Positions 46,112-53,264 of a DNA stretch of 64,000 nt are shown here, piece by piece. The stretch is from NCBI GenBank assembly GCA_017502085.1, contig JAFVVQ010000014.1, positions 83,500 to 147,499 on the forward strand. The letters are read 5' to 3'. The notes under the pieces are model-generated. The model was not told where the DNA came from and did not search any database. It was given only the letters and a program-made list of their open reading frames with translations. Numbering within the stretch: the first letter of the stretch is position 1; every line of letters starts with the position of its first letter. A program made the position numbers and the translations under genes. The DNA comes from Clostridia bacterium (GTDB lineage Bacteria > Bacillota > Clostridia > Oscillospirales > Acutalibacteraceae).

Positions 46112-47005
46112 TTAATGATGATGATGATGGTGATGACCGACGTCACTTTCGTGCGTAACGGTGCAGTCTTTTTCACGGCAATGCTCTTCAACCGATTCAA
46201 GCTCAAGCGTTGCGTGGCATATACCGTGCTCCGAAAGCTCTTCGCGGACTTTTTCCTTGACGGTGATGAAGTCTCCGTCGGTAACAACGTGCATCGTGGC
46301 ATATACGTTGACTCCGTCGGTGCTTCGTACGTGGATGTGATGCACGTCGGTAACCCCGTCAACGGCAAGGATATGCTCTTTCATTTCATTGATATCGATG
46401 CCTTCGGGAGTTTTCTCGAGGAAAAGCTCAACCACGGATTTGAGATTTTTCAGCGCATTGAACAATATAAAAGCGGAAACGAGAATCGAGAGTATCGGGT
46501 CAAGGAACGCAAAATCGGTGAAACGCATAACAACTGCTCCGATAAGAACAACAACCCAGCCCAGCACGTCTTCGAGCATATGAAGATTGACCGCTTTCTG
46601 ATTGATTGATTCTCCGTCACGGGTGAAATAAGCCGCGCAGAGGTTGATGACAACGCCGACAACGGCAAAGATAATCATACCGTTATAATTGATGGGTGCG
46701 GGGTTGAGAATTCGGTTGACGGCATTGAAAATAACCGTCAGAGAGCCGAAAATCAGGATAAACGTTGTGATGAGTCCGCCGAAAACGGAATATCTCGCAT
46801 AGCCGTAGGTATACTTTTCGTCGGGCATTTTCTTGCTTTTTTTCTCAAGAAAATAAGAAATGCCGATGCCCGATGCATCTCCGAAATCGTGAATCGCATC
46901 GGAAATTATCGCAACGCTTCCCGTCACAATACCTCCGATAAGTTCAAACACCGAAAAGGCAAAATTCAGAATGAATGCAATAAAAATGTTTTTCTCCGAT
47001 TTCAT
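46112..47005 (-). CDS. Cation diffusion facilitator (CzcD/ZitB-like)
   Basis: Proton-coupled divalent metal exporter of 297 residues with six membrane segments. SVAIISDAIHDFGDASGIGI carries the HDxxD transport-site motif; the second site lies near MLEDVLGWVVVLIGAV. The C-terminal cytoplasmic domain (GIDINEMKEHILAVDGVTDV) is the metal-sensing fold. The protein ends in a run of seven His after VGHH-type residues, a zinc-binding tail. Zinc is the likely substrate, by family and by this tail. Confidence 0.93.
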   Translation of the reverse strand: MKSEKNIFIAFILNFAFSVFELIGGIVTGSVAIISDAIHDFGDASGIGISYFLEKKSKKMPDEKYTYGYARYSVFGGLITTFILIFGSLTVIFNAVNRILNPAPINYNGMIIFAVVGVVINLCAAYFTRDGESINQKAVNLHMLEDVLGWVVVLIGAVVMRFTDFAFLDPILSILVSAFILFNALKNLKSVVELFLEKTPEGIDINEMKEHILAVDGVTDVHHIHVRSTDGVNVYATMHVVTDGDFITVKEKVREELSEHGICHATLELESVEEHCREKDCTVTHESDVGHHHHHHH

Positions 47006-47046
47006 ATTATCCTCCGTTGACGGTAATCAACCGTTATGATAAAGAT

Positions 47047-47074
47047 ATTATATCACAACAGGCTGTAAAATCAA
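47047..47074 (-). promoter_or_regulatory. Promoter of CDF gene
   Basis: Leftward -35 TTGATT (47074-47069), 16-bp spacer, extended -10 TGA-TATAAT (47052-47047), 42 bp before the start at 47005. Confidence 0.75.
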
Positions 47075-47114
47075 TATATGATTTACCGTACAGAATGATT
47101 CCGAATCAAATCAA

Positions 47115-47296
47115 AAAGGGTGTGGGCAACGCCCACCCTTAACTCTTCACTCTTCACTATTCACTCTTCACTAAAAATCAGGTGCGGACAGAGTCCGCCC
47201 TTAACTCTTCACTATTCACTATTCACTTTTCACTAAAAAAGGGTGTGGGCAACGCCCACCCTTAACTCTTCACTCTTCACTATTCACTTTTCACTG
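47115..47296 (-). repeat. Heptamer/hairpin array C, 3' of the PHP gene
   Basis: In leftward sense: AGTGAAN heptamers, hairpin GTGGGC-gtt-GCCCAC with T-run (about 47243-47257), heptamers, hairpin GCGGAC-tct-GTCCGC with TGATTTTT (about 47184-47198), heptamers, and a second GTGGGC hairpin with T-run (about 47122-47136). It lies downstream of the PHP gene's own terminator and upstream of the CDF promoter. Confidence 0.87.
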
Positions 47297-47299
47297 AAA

Positions 47300-47332
47300 A
47301 AAACCGCCTCATCGCAGTGATGAAGCGGTTTT
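47300..47332 (-). terminator. Terminator of PHP gene
   Basis: Leftward stem AAAACCGCTTCATC / GATGAGGCGGTTTT (47332-47319 and 47313-47300, one G-U pair) followed by TTT, 16 bp after the stop at 47349. Confidence 0.85.
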
Positions 47333-47348
47333 GCCGTTTATGAAGTTA

Positions 47349-48815
47349 TCAGAACGGATTGAAGATTCTGACGATGGGATTATAGCCGAGCGCAAAATAC
47401 TTGAAAATCCAGATAACGGGGTTAAGACGGAAGAATGCGAGGTCGATAACCGTCACAAGAGCACGTAAAAACCACGGTAAATCGTACACCTTATTAACCT
47501 CAACGGGAGCAAATTCCTCACCCTCAACGTTGAGAACGAAGGGCTGTGAATAGCAGATGCCGTTTTCACCCGTGATATAGAATCTCACGTAGAGATAAGG
47601 CTCATCGAGAAGCTCGGAATGAAGATCGAGAGTCGCTTTGCCGTCGGTGATATTGCTCTGACGGAGAATGACGTTGCCGTCGGATACCCACGTAATCTCG
47701 TTGAAATTTGTGCCTTCGATTGAAATGGTATCGTTTTCGTTGTCAACAACAACGTTCGTAACCATCGGAGTATTGTCGAGAAGGTAACTCTTTGATTCCT
47801 CAACCATCTGCTCGGTGAGATTGGGAAGCTCTTTCATTCCGTTGAGTTCAACGCCGTTTGAGAAATGCGAAACCGAGAAAAATTCGCCCTTTTCAAGGCA
47901 GGTGCGGAACGCATCCGTCGTCAGTTCGGGCATATAAGACATCGTATAGGCAAAGTTGACGGATTTCAGGTCGTGGGAATCAGCAAAAGTGTTGCACCAC
48001 GGCACAACTCCGTTGGGAATGGTCTTCTGAAGAATCTGGTCATAGAGGATTCTGTCGCATCTCGTGTGGGCGTCGGTTGCGCTGTTGATACCCATACCGA
48101 GGCTTGAACCCTGATAATCAATGAAAAGTCGGGCAAATTTCGTTGCATAATAATCATCAACGGGCATACCGACATATTTTTCGCTGTCCTTATCGATATA
48201 GACGTATTCGCCTACGTGGGAAAGCATCGAAATACCGCCCGCTTCCATAACGCCCTTGCTCGGTGTTTCGTAATCGCCGAAAACACCTGCAAGACCCTGA
48301 CCGTATTCGGCATAATAGCCCGTCAGGTGGCAGTCGGCAAACGGAGTTGCCATATTCAGCTCATTGCCCAGAGGCACGTCAATCATACCGTTTGAATGAG
48401 TTCTCGTCTCGGAAGGAGCAGAGCCGTTGAGATACTGCTGATAGAGTTCGTCTTCAATCGGGATAACGGGAAGATTGCCCGTACGCTCCTTCTTGATTGC
48501 GCGCATAATCGGAACAAGGTCAGGAGCAACGTTCCAGCCTCTGTTGAGAGTGCCGTGGTCTGTCAGAGCGACAATATCGTAGTTGAGGTCATAATGAGCC
48601 TGCACGTACTCATCGATTTTGAGAAAGCCGTCGCTGGCGGTTGTATGAGAGTGGAGCTGAGTTTTATAAGCCTTCCAGGCATCGAAATCAACCCTCTCAT
48701 ACGGGTTCGTGATAACGTAATCCTTTTTGTCTGCCTTATCCGCAAAGGCAACGCTTCCGAACATCGGAACGGCAATTGCAACGGCAAGAATGACTGCGAC
48801 TATCTTTTTGAACAT
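47349..48815 (-). CDS. Secreted PHP-domain metal-dependent phosphoesterase-like protein
   Basis: A 488-residue protein with a clear signal peptide (KKIVAVILAVAIAVPMFGSVAFA) and a PHP domain: YKTQLHSHTTASDGFLKIDE, IVALTDHGTLN and SHVGEYVYID carry the expected His/Asp ligands. Residues about 345-420 form a beta-rich module. The last 45 residues are hydrophobic and aromatic (ALVTVIDLAFFRLNPVIWIF) and may anchor the protein in the membrane. Exported PHP proteins are uncommon; the substrate is unknown. A strong AAAGGAG precedes the start, and a divergent GH78 gene is next to it. Confidence 0.85.
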   Translation of the reverse strand: MFKKIVAVILAVAIAVPMFGSVAFADKADKKDYVITNPYERVDFDAWKAYKTQLHSHTTASDGFLKIDEYVQAHYDLNYDIVALTDHGTLNRGWNVAPDLVPIMRAIKKERTGNLPVIPIEDELYQQYLNGSAPSETRTHSNGMIDVPLGNELNMATPFADCHLTGYYAEYGQGLAGVFGDYETPSKGVMEAGGISMLSHVGEYVYIDKDSEKYVGMPVDDYYATKFARLFIDYQGSSLGMGINSATDAHTRCDRILYDQILQKTIPNGVVPWCNTFADSHDLKSVNFAYTMSYMPELTTDAFRTCLEKGEFFSVSHFSNGVELNGMKELPNLTEQMVEESKSYLLDNTPMVTNVVVDNENDTISIEGTNFNEITWVSDGNVILRQSNITDGKATLDLHSELLDEPYLYVRFYITGENGICYSQPFVLNVEGEEFAPVEVNKVYDLPWFLRALVTVIDLAFFRLNPVIWIFKYFALGYNPIVRIFNPF

Positions 48816-48842
48816 TGTGATGCACTCCTTTCAATGTGGTTA

Positions 48843-48871
48843 ATTATACATTATTTTTATAAAAAATGCAA
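48843..48871 (-). promoter_or_regulatory. Promoter of PHP gene
   Basis: Leftward -35 TTGCAT (48871-48866), 17-bp spacer, -10 TATAAT (48848-48843), about 28 bp before the start at 48815. Confidence 0.65.
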
Positions 48872-48893
48872 CAAAAACGGCAAAATTTACAAA

Positions 48894-48921
48894 TTGAATT
48901 ATGAAATATTTATGTTATAAT
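48894..48921 (+). promoter_or_regulatory. Promoter of GH78-like gene
   Basis: -35 TTGAAT (48894-48899), 16-bp spacer, extended -10 TGT-TATAAT (48916-48921), 68 bp before ATG 48989. Confidence 0.7.
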
Positions 48922-48988
48922 AGTTGTATATAACCATCAAAAAAATACGGTTTTCCACAATATATGCGATTCAACGGAGGTGTCTGTT

Positions 48989-51145
48989 ATGCAGAAAAGA
49001 TTCATAAAAACCGACTGGAGCGCAAAAAGAATCTGGCTCGGCGGTGCAGAAAAAATCAGCAACACGTGGGTTTGCTTCAGCAAAGACGTTCAGCTTGAGA
49101 AGATACCCGAAAAACTCGTTGCCTGCATCTCCGCCGATGATAAATATCTGTTACTGATAAACGGCAGAACAGCAGTCAGGGAGGGCGGTCTGAAAAGAGG
49201 TCCTTCCCCCTCGGGATGCTATTACGACGAGGTTGACATCGCTCCCTATCTTATCAAGGGCAATAACCGTATCAGTGTTCTTGTGTGGTACTGGGGCAAC
49301 GAAGTCAGCTATTCGAGTTCGGATTCGGGTCAGGGCAGTTTTCTTTTCGAAGCAATCGGCAACGGCGTTTCCGTTCTTTCCGACAAAAGCTGGCGCACGA
49401 TAAAAAACCCCGCATTTATGACGGATAAAGGCAAACTTCAGCCGAATTACCGTCTCCCCGAAAGCAACGTATATTATGACGCACGTTTCGAAGAAAACTG
49501 GTATTCCCCCGACTACGATTTTTCGCATTGGCAGTTCGCAACCGAATACCCGTCGGAAATTTTCGGCGAAACCGTTCGCAGAGAAATCCCGATGTTCAGG
49601 GATTACGGTCTCAAAGATTACGAAAACAGCAATGAATTTGAGGGTAAATATTTCAGATTCAAAAAAAAGATAACCCTGAAAATTCCGTATAACGCACAGA
49701 TTACCCCTTACCTTGAGGCAGATGCACCCAAGGGCAGAAAAATCGTTATCACAACCGAAAACACCCCGACGGGTTCCGTGCACAGTACGTACGTTACAAA
49801 AAACGGAGTTCAGCAGTTTGAATCCCCCGCCTGGTTCAACGGTGAATACATAACCTACGAAATCCCCTCAAGGGTGAAAGTTCTTTCGCTCAGATACAGA
49901 GAAAGCGGATACGATACCGATTTCAACGGTTCGTTCGAGTGCGACAGCGAAGATATGAACAGAATATGGCAGAAATCACTGCGCACCCTCTACGTCACCA
50001 TGAGGGATAACTATATGGACTGCCCCGACCGTGAAAGAGCGCAGTGGTGGGGCGACGTGACAAACGAAATGATGCTCGGCTTCTACGCACTCTCACCCTC
50101 GTCCTATCAGCTTTATCAGAAGGGCGTACGCACGATGCTCTCTTACGTTGACCCCGCAACGAAGGTACTTCAGACGGTTGTTCCGATAAAGAACGATTAT
50201 TTCGAGCTTCCGTGTCAGCAGTTGGCGGGTGTCTGCGGTTTCTGGAATTATTACTGCTATACGGGCGATACCGATTTTCTCAGGGAAATCTACCTCCCCG
50301 CAACCGAATACGTCAATCTCTGGCATATCGCTCCCTCGGGTCTCGTTGAGCACAGAGAAGGCTCGTGGGACTGGCAGGACTGGGGCGACAGAATCGACGT
50401 TGTACCCCTCGAGAATGCGTGGTATCACTACGCTCTGCAATGCCTGAAGAATATGGCGGAAACTCTCGGCGATATCGAATCCGTTGAAAATCTTTCATCA
50501 AGAATCAGGGCGCACAGATACCATTATCAGAAGCTGTGGAGCGGTAAGGGATACAAGGGCGAAGACAAAACAGAATACGATGACCGCGGAAATGCCGTTG
50601 CGGTGCTTGCGGGTCTTTGCGACAAAGAAAATTATGCCGATATAACCGAAACGTTATTCTCCGTGAGAAACTCAAGCCCCTATATGGAATATTACGTTCT
50701 GGAGGCACTGTGCAAAATGGGTGAATACGCCCTCGCAGAGAAGAGAATCTCCGAGAGATACAGAGAGATGATTGACGAGGATTACTCCACCCTCTGGGAA
50801 AACTGGATAAAAGCTGACGGCACGTCGAATCACGCGTGGTCAGGCGGTCCTCTCGTCATTCTCAGCAGACATATTGCGGGTATTTCACCCGTTCTTGCGG
50901 GTTACGAATCGGTTGAAATCAAACCGCAGTACGCTCTCCACAATCATATCAGATGCACCGTACCGACGGTCAGAGGACTCATCACGTTTGAATACCGCAA
51001 GGGTGACGGCGAAAACTTCGTATCGCTCGATTATCCCGAAAACACCAAGGTATTCTTATATCCGCCCGAAAACTGCCGTGTGACGGTCAGAGGCAAGGAA
51101 ATATGCGATGTGAATCTCGGCGGCAGCTATATGATTTTCAATTAA
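48989..51145 (+). CDS. Alpha-L-rhamnosidase-like glycoside hydrolase (GH78)
   Basis: A 718-residue protein with N-terminal beta-sandwich domains (to about 310) and a six-hairpin (alpha/alpha)6 catalytic domain. DNYMDCPDRERAQWWGDVTN corresponds to the DCPxRDER acid region of GH78 enzymes, and GSWDWQDWGDR and LWENWIKADGTSNHAWSGG fit later active-site blocks. The C-terminal beta domain ends the protein. No signal peptide is present, so it acts in the cytoplasm on imported rhamnosides. ATG 48989 lies 8 bp after ACGGAGG; a GTG at 48980 overlaps that site. Confidence 0.85.
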   Translation: MQKRFIKTDWSAKRIWLGGAEKISNTWVCFSKDVQLEKIPEKLVACISADDKYLLLINGRTAVREGGLKRGPSPSGCYYDEVDIAPYLIKGNNRISVLVWYWGNEVSYSSSDSGQGSFLFEAIGNGVSVLSDKSWRTIKNPAFMTDKGKLQPNYRLPESNVYYDARFEENWYSPDYDFSHWQFATEYPSEIFGETVRREIPMFRDYGLKDYENSNEFEGKYFRFKKKITLKIPYNAQITPYLEADAPKGRKIVITTENTPTGSVHSTYVTKNGVQQFESPAWFNGEYITYEIPSRVKVLSLRYRESGYDTDFNGSFECDSEDMNRIWQKSLRTLYVTMRDNYMDCPDRERAQWWGDVTNEMMLGFYALSPSSYQLYQKGVRTMLSYVDPATKVLQTVVPIKNDYFELPCQQLAGVCGFWNYYCYTGDTDFLREIYLPATEYVNLWHIAPSGLVEHREGSWDWQDWGDRIDVVPLENAWYHYALQCLKNMAETLGDIESVENLSSRIRAHRYHYQKLWSGKGYKGEDKTEYDDRGNAVAVLAGLCDKENYADITETLFSVRNSSPYMEYYVLEALCKMGEYALAEKRISERYREMIDEDYSTLWENWIKADGTSNHAWSGGPLVILSRHIAGISPVLAGYESVEIKPQYALHNHIRCTVPTVRGLITFEYRKGDGENFVSLDYPENTKVFLYPPENCRVTVRGKEICDVNLGGSYMIFN

Positions 51146-51155
51146 ATATGCATAA

Positions 51156-51218
51156 AAAACGGGGTTTTGTGTCATTCATAGTTTGTTTACAAATTATTTT
51201 GTCACAATCCCCCGTTTT
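51156..51218. repeat. Long-spaced inverted repeat before the sigma-factor gene
   Basis: AAAACGGGG-TTTTGTG (51156-51171) is mirrored by CACAATC-CCCCGTTTT (51203-51218) about 31 bp away. It could form a large stem that ends the GH78 transcript or serve as operator for the following promoter; a -10 TATAAT is at 51230-51235 with no good -35. Confidence 0.5.
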
Positions 51219-51270
51219 CAGTTGTTTTATATAATAGAGCTTATTTGTATATTATAAAGGAGTGATATTC

Positions 51271-51777
51271 GTGAGCTCCGTCAAAGGACAGTATCTCGAC
51301 CAACGGCGCCATATCGAATACGCCGTAAACAAATACAGTCAGACGCTTTTCCGAATCTGTTACAGTATCCTTTGCAACAAAGAGGACGCTGAAGATGCGC
51401 TTCAGGAAACCTTTATGGCATATATGACCAAGTCTCCCGTTTTTACCGACTCGGAGCACGAAAAAGCCTGGCTCATCAGAGTTGCGACCAATATCAGCAA
51501 AAATATGCGCAAATACCGTCTACGTCACGTATGCGAAAGCCTTGATGACCTCAAGGGCGTCGGTATCAGTGATGAAGATAAAGGACTTTTTGAAGCAATT
51601 ATGAAAATGCCCGAGAAATACAAGACCGTTCTCGACCTCTATTATATCGAGGGTTATAAGTGCAACGAGATAGCGGATATTCTCGGCATCTCGCCCGAAA
51701 ACGTGAGAAAGAGACTTCAGCACGGGCGCAAACACCTGAAACACGAAATAGAAAGGAATGATCCGCATGGGACCTAA
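51271..51777 (+). CDS. ECF-type RNA polymerase sigma factor
   Basis: A 168-residue sigma-70 family factor with region 2 (YAVNKYSQTLFRICYSILCN, then EDAEDALQETFMAYM) and region 4 (MPEKYKTVLDLYYIEGYKCN, then EIADILGISPENVRKRLQHG). No region 1.1 or 3. GTG 51271 is 8 bp after AAGGAG. Its last 11 bp overlap a small gene. No anti-sigma factor with a membrane segment is adjacent, which is unusual for this class. Confidence 0.9.
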   Translation: MSSVKGQYLDQRRHIEYAVNKYSQTLFRICYSILCNKEDAEDALQETFMAYMTKSPVFTDSEHEKAWLIRVATNISKNMRKYRLRHVCESLDDLKGVGISDEDKGLFEAIMKMPEKYKTVLDLYYIEGYKCNEIADILGISPENVRKRLQHGRKHLKHEIERNDPHGT

Positions 51778-51946
51778 AAAAGCAATTGAAAAATACCGCA
51801 AGGTTATGAACTGCGTAGACGTCACACCCGAGGTCAGAATGCAGATCATCGAAAACTGCGCCAAATATGCCACAATCAAATCAATCAGAAGAAGAAAATT
51901 CAAGGTAATCGCAAAAAAATCCGACGTTACCGACGGAGCTGTCTGA
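51767..51946 (+). CDS. Small basic helical protein of unknown function
   Basis: A 59-residue protein (GPKKAIEKYRKVMNCVDVTP at the start, RRRKFKVIAKKSDVTDGAV at the end) that overlaps the sigma-factor gene by 11 bp, with AAAGGA 9 bp before ATG 51767. It is rich in Lys/Arg and probably alpha-helical, with two Cys and no membrane segment. Tight coupling suggests it acts with the sigma factor, for example as a short cytoplasmic partner, but I recognise no family. Confidence 0.6.
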   Translation: MGPKKAIEKYRKVMNCVDVTPEVRMQIIENCAKYATIKSIRRRKFKVIAKKSDVTDGAV

Positions 51947-51956
51947 CAGCTCCGTC
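51932..51956 (+). terminator. Hairpin at the end of the sigma operon
   Basis: GACGGAGCTGTC (51932-51943) and GACAGCTCCGTC (51945-51956) are near-perfect inverse copies; the stem overlaps the small gene's stop codon and is followed by TTTG only. Confidence 0.6.
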
Positions 51957-52014
51957 TTTGACTGTAAATTAACATTTCATCAAGAGGAAAGAGACTTTAT
52001 CAGGAGGACAAAAG

Positions 52015-52602
52015 ATGAAAGAACCCATTTTTTACAGAGTTATCAGGGGCCCTCTCGCCGCAATCTTCAACGGCATCTATAAGCCCACGGTAATCGGCAA
52101 AGAACATATTCCCGAAAACGGCAGAATCATCCTCGCAGGCAACCACACAAATTATTTCGACTGTCTGCTCGTTGCGTCTGCCACAAAGAGATGTGTTCAC
52201 TATCTCGCAAAGGACGAGCTTATGAAGGGTCCGCTGAAATATATTTTCGGCAGTCTCGGCATAATCCCCGTCAACCGCAGGTCAAAAGACCCTCAGGCGG
52301 TGCGCAAGGCAGAGGAATATCTCCTCGACGAAAAGCTCATCGGTATTTTCCCCGAGGGCACAATCAACAGAACGGATGACGTCATTATGCCGTTCAGATT
52401 CGGTGCGGTGAAATTCGCAAACGATACGGATACACCCATCCTTCCCTTTGCAATCACAGGCGCATACAAACCGTTTAAAAAGACCGCAAAAATCAGATTC
52501 TTCGAGCCTGTCAGGGTCGAAAACGGAGATATCACGGCGGCTAACAAAAAACTCGAAGAAACTATCAGTGCCGAACTCATCAAGGAAGGATTCAAGAAAT
52601 GA
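52015..52602 (+). CDS. PlsC-type 1-acylglycerol-3-phosphate acyltransferase
   Basis: A 195-residue acyltransferase that would make phosphatidic acid from lysophosphatidic acid at the membrane. The HX4D motif is NHTNYFD, followed by GIIPVNRRSKDPQAV and IGIFPEGTINRTDD, the glycerol-phosphate binding block. AGGAGG precedes the ATG. It overlaps the next gene by 4 bp (ATGA). Confidence 0.92.
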   Translation: MKEPIFYRVIRGPLAAIFNGIYKPTVIGKEHIPENGRIILAGNHTNYFDCLLVASATKRCVHYLAKDELMKGPLKYIFGSLGIIPVNRRSKDPQAVRKAEEYLLDEKLIGIFPEGTINRTDDVIMPFRFGAVKFANDTDTPILPFAITGAYKPFKKTAKIRFFEPVRVENGDITAANKKLEETISAELIKEGFKK

Positions 52603-53246
52603 ACAATAAAGAAAATAAGACATTTAATCCCGAGGATACTGAAAAGAGCTTTCAGTTCATCAGATCCGTTGTAAATCCCCTTTTCAGATTTTACTATAAC
52701 CCCGAGGTTATCGGAGCCGAAAACATCCCCGCAGACGGCTCAATCGTCATCGCGGGCAACCATAAACACATTATGGACCAGTGCAGCGTTTTTCTCGCAA
52801 CGAAAAGAACGATCCACTATATGGCAAAGAAAGAGTATTTCGACGGCAAATTCGCTTTCTTTTTCAGGGCTGCGGGATGCATTCCCGTTGACAGAAGCAA
52901 AAGAGACCTCTCCTGCGCAATGTCCGCAATGAGAGTCCTCAAAAGCGGCGGCGCTATCGGAATCTTCCCCGAGGGCACGAGAAACAAAACGGATGAATTT
53001 CTTCTCCCCTTCAAATCGGGAACCGTTTCAATGGCGCAGAAAACACACTCGCTGATTGTTCCCTTCGGCGTTGCGGGTGACTATAAATTCAGAAGCAAGA
53101 ATCTCAGAGTTGTTATCGGCAAACCCTTTGACCCTTCAAAAATGACGTCGGAGGAAGCAAACAAAAAGCTCCGTGACGAAATCGGCAGACTGATGCTTGA
53201 GGCGCAGGGCAATACAGACGAAAAATCAAAGCGCAAAGGCGCATAA
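52599..53246 (+). CDS. PlsC-type acyltransferase, second copy
   Basis: A 215-residue paralogue of the preceding gene. HX4D is NHKHIMD, then GCIPVDRSKRDLSCAM and GIFPEGTRNKTDEFLLPFKS. The order and overlap suggest a tandem duplication. The two may differ in acyl donor or acceptor. The C-terminal 20 residues are charged (NTDEKSKRKGA). Confidence 0.92.
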   Translation: MNNKENKTFNPEDTEKSFQFIRSVVNPLFRFYYNPEVIGAENIPADGSIVIAGNHKHIMDQCSVFLATKRTIHYMAKKEYFDGKFAFFFRAAGCIPVDRSKRDLSCAMSAMRVLKSGGAIGIFPEGTRNKTDEFLLPFKSGTVSMAQKTHSLIVPFGVAGDYKFRSKNLRVVIGKPFDPSKMTSEEANKKLRDEIGRLMLEAQGNTDEKSKRKGA

Positions 53247-53264
53247 AACAAGAGGGAATGAAAG

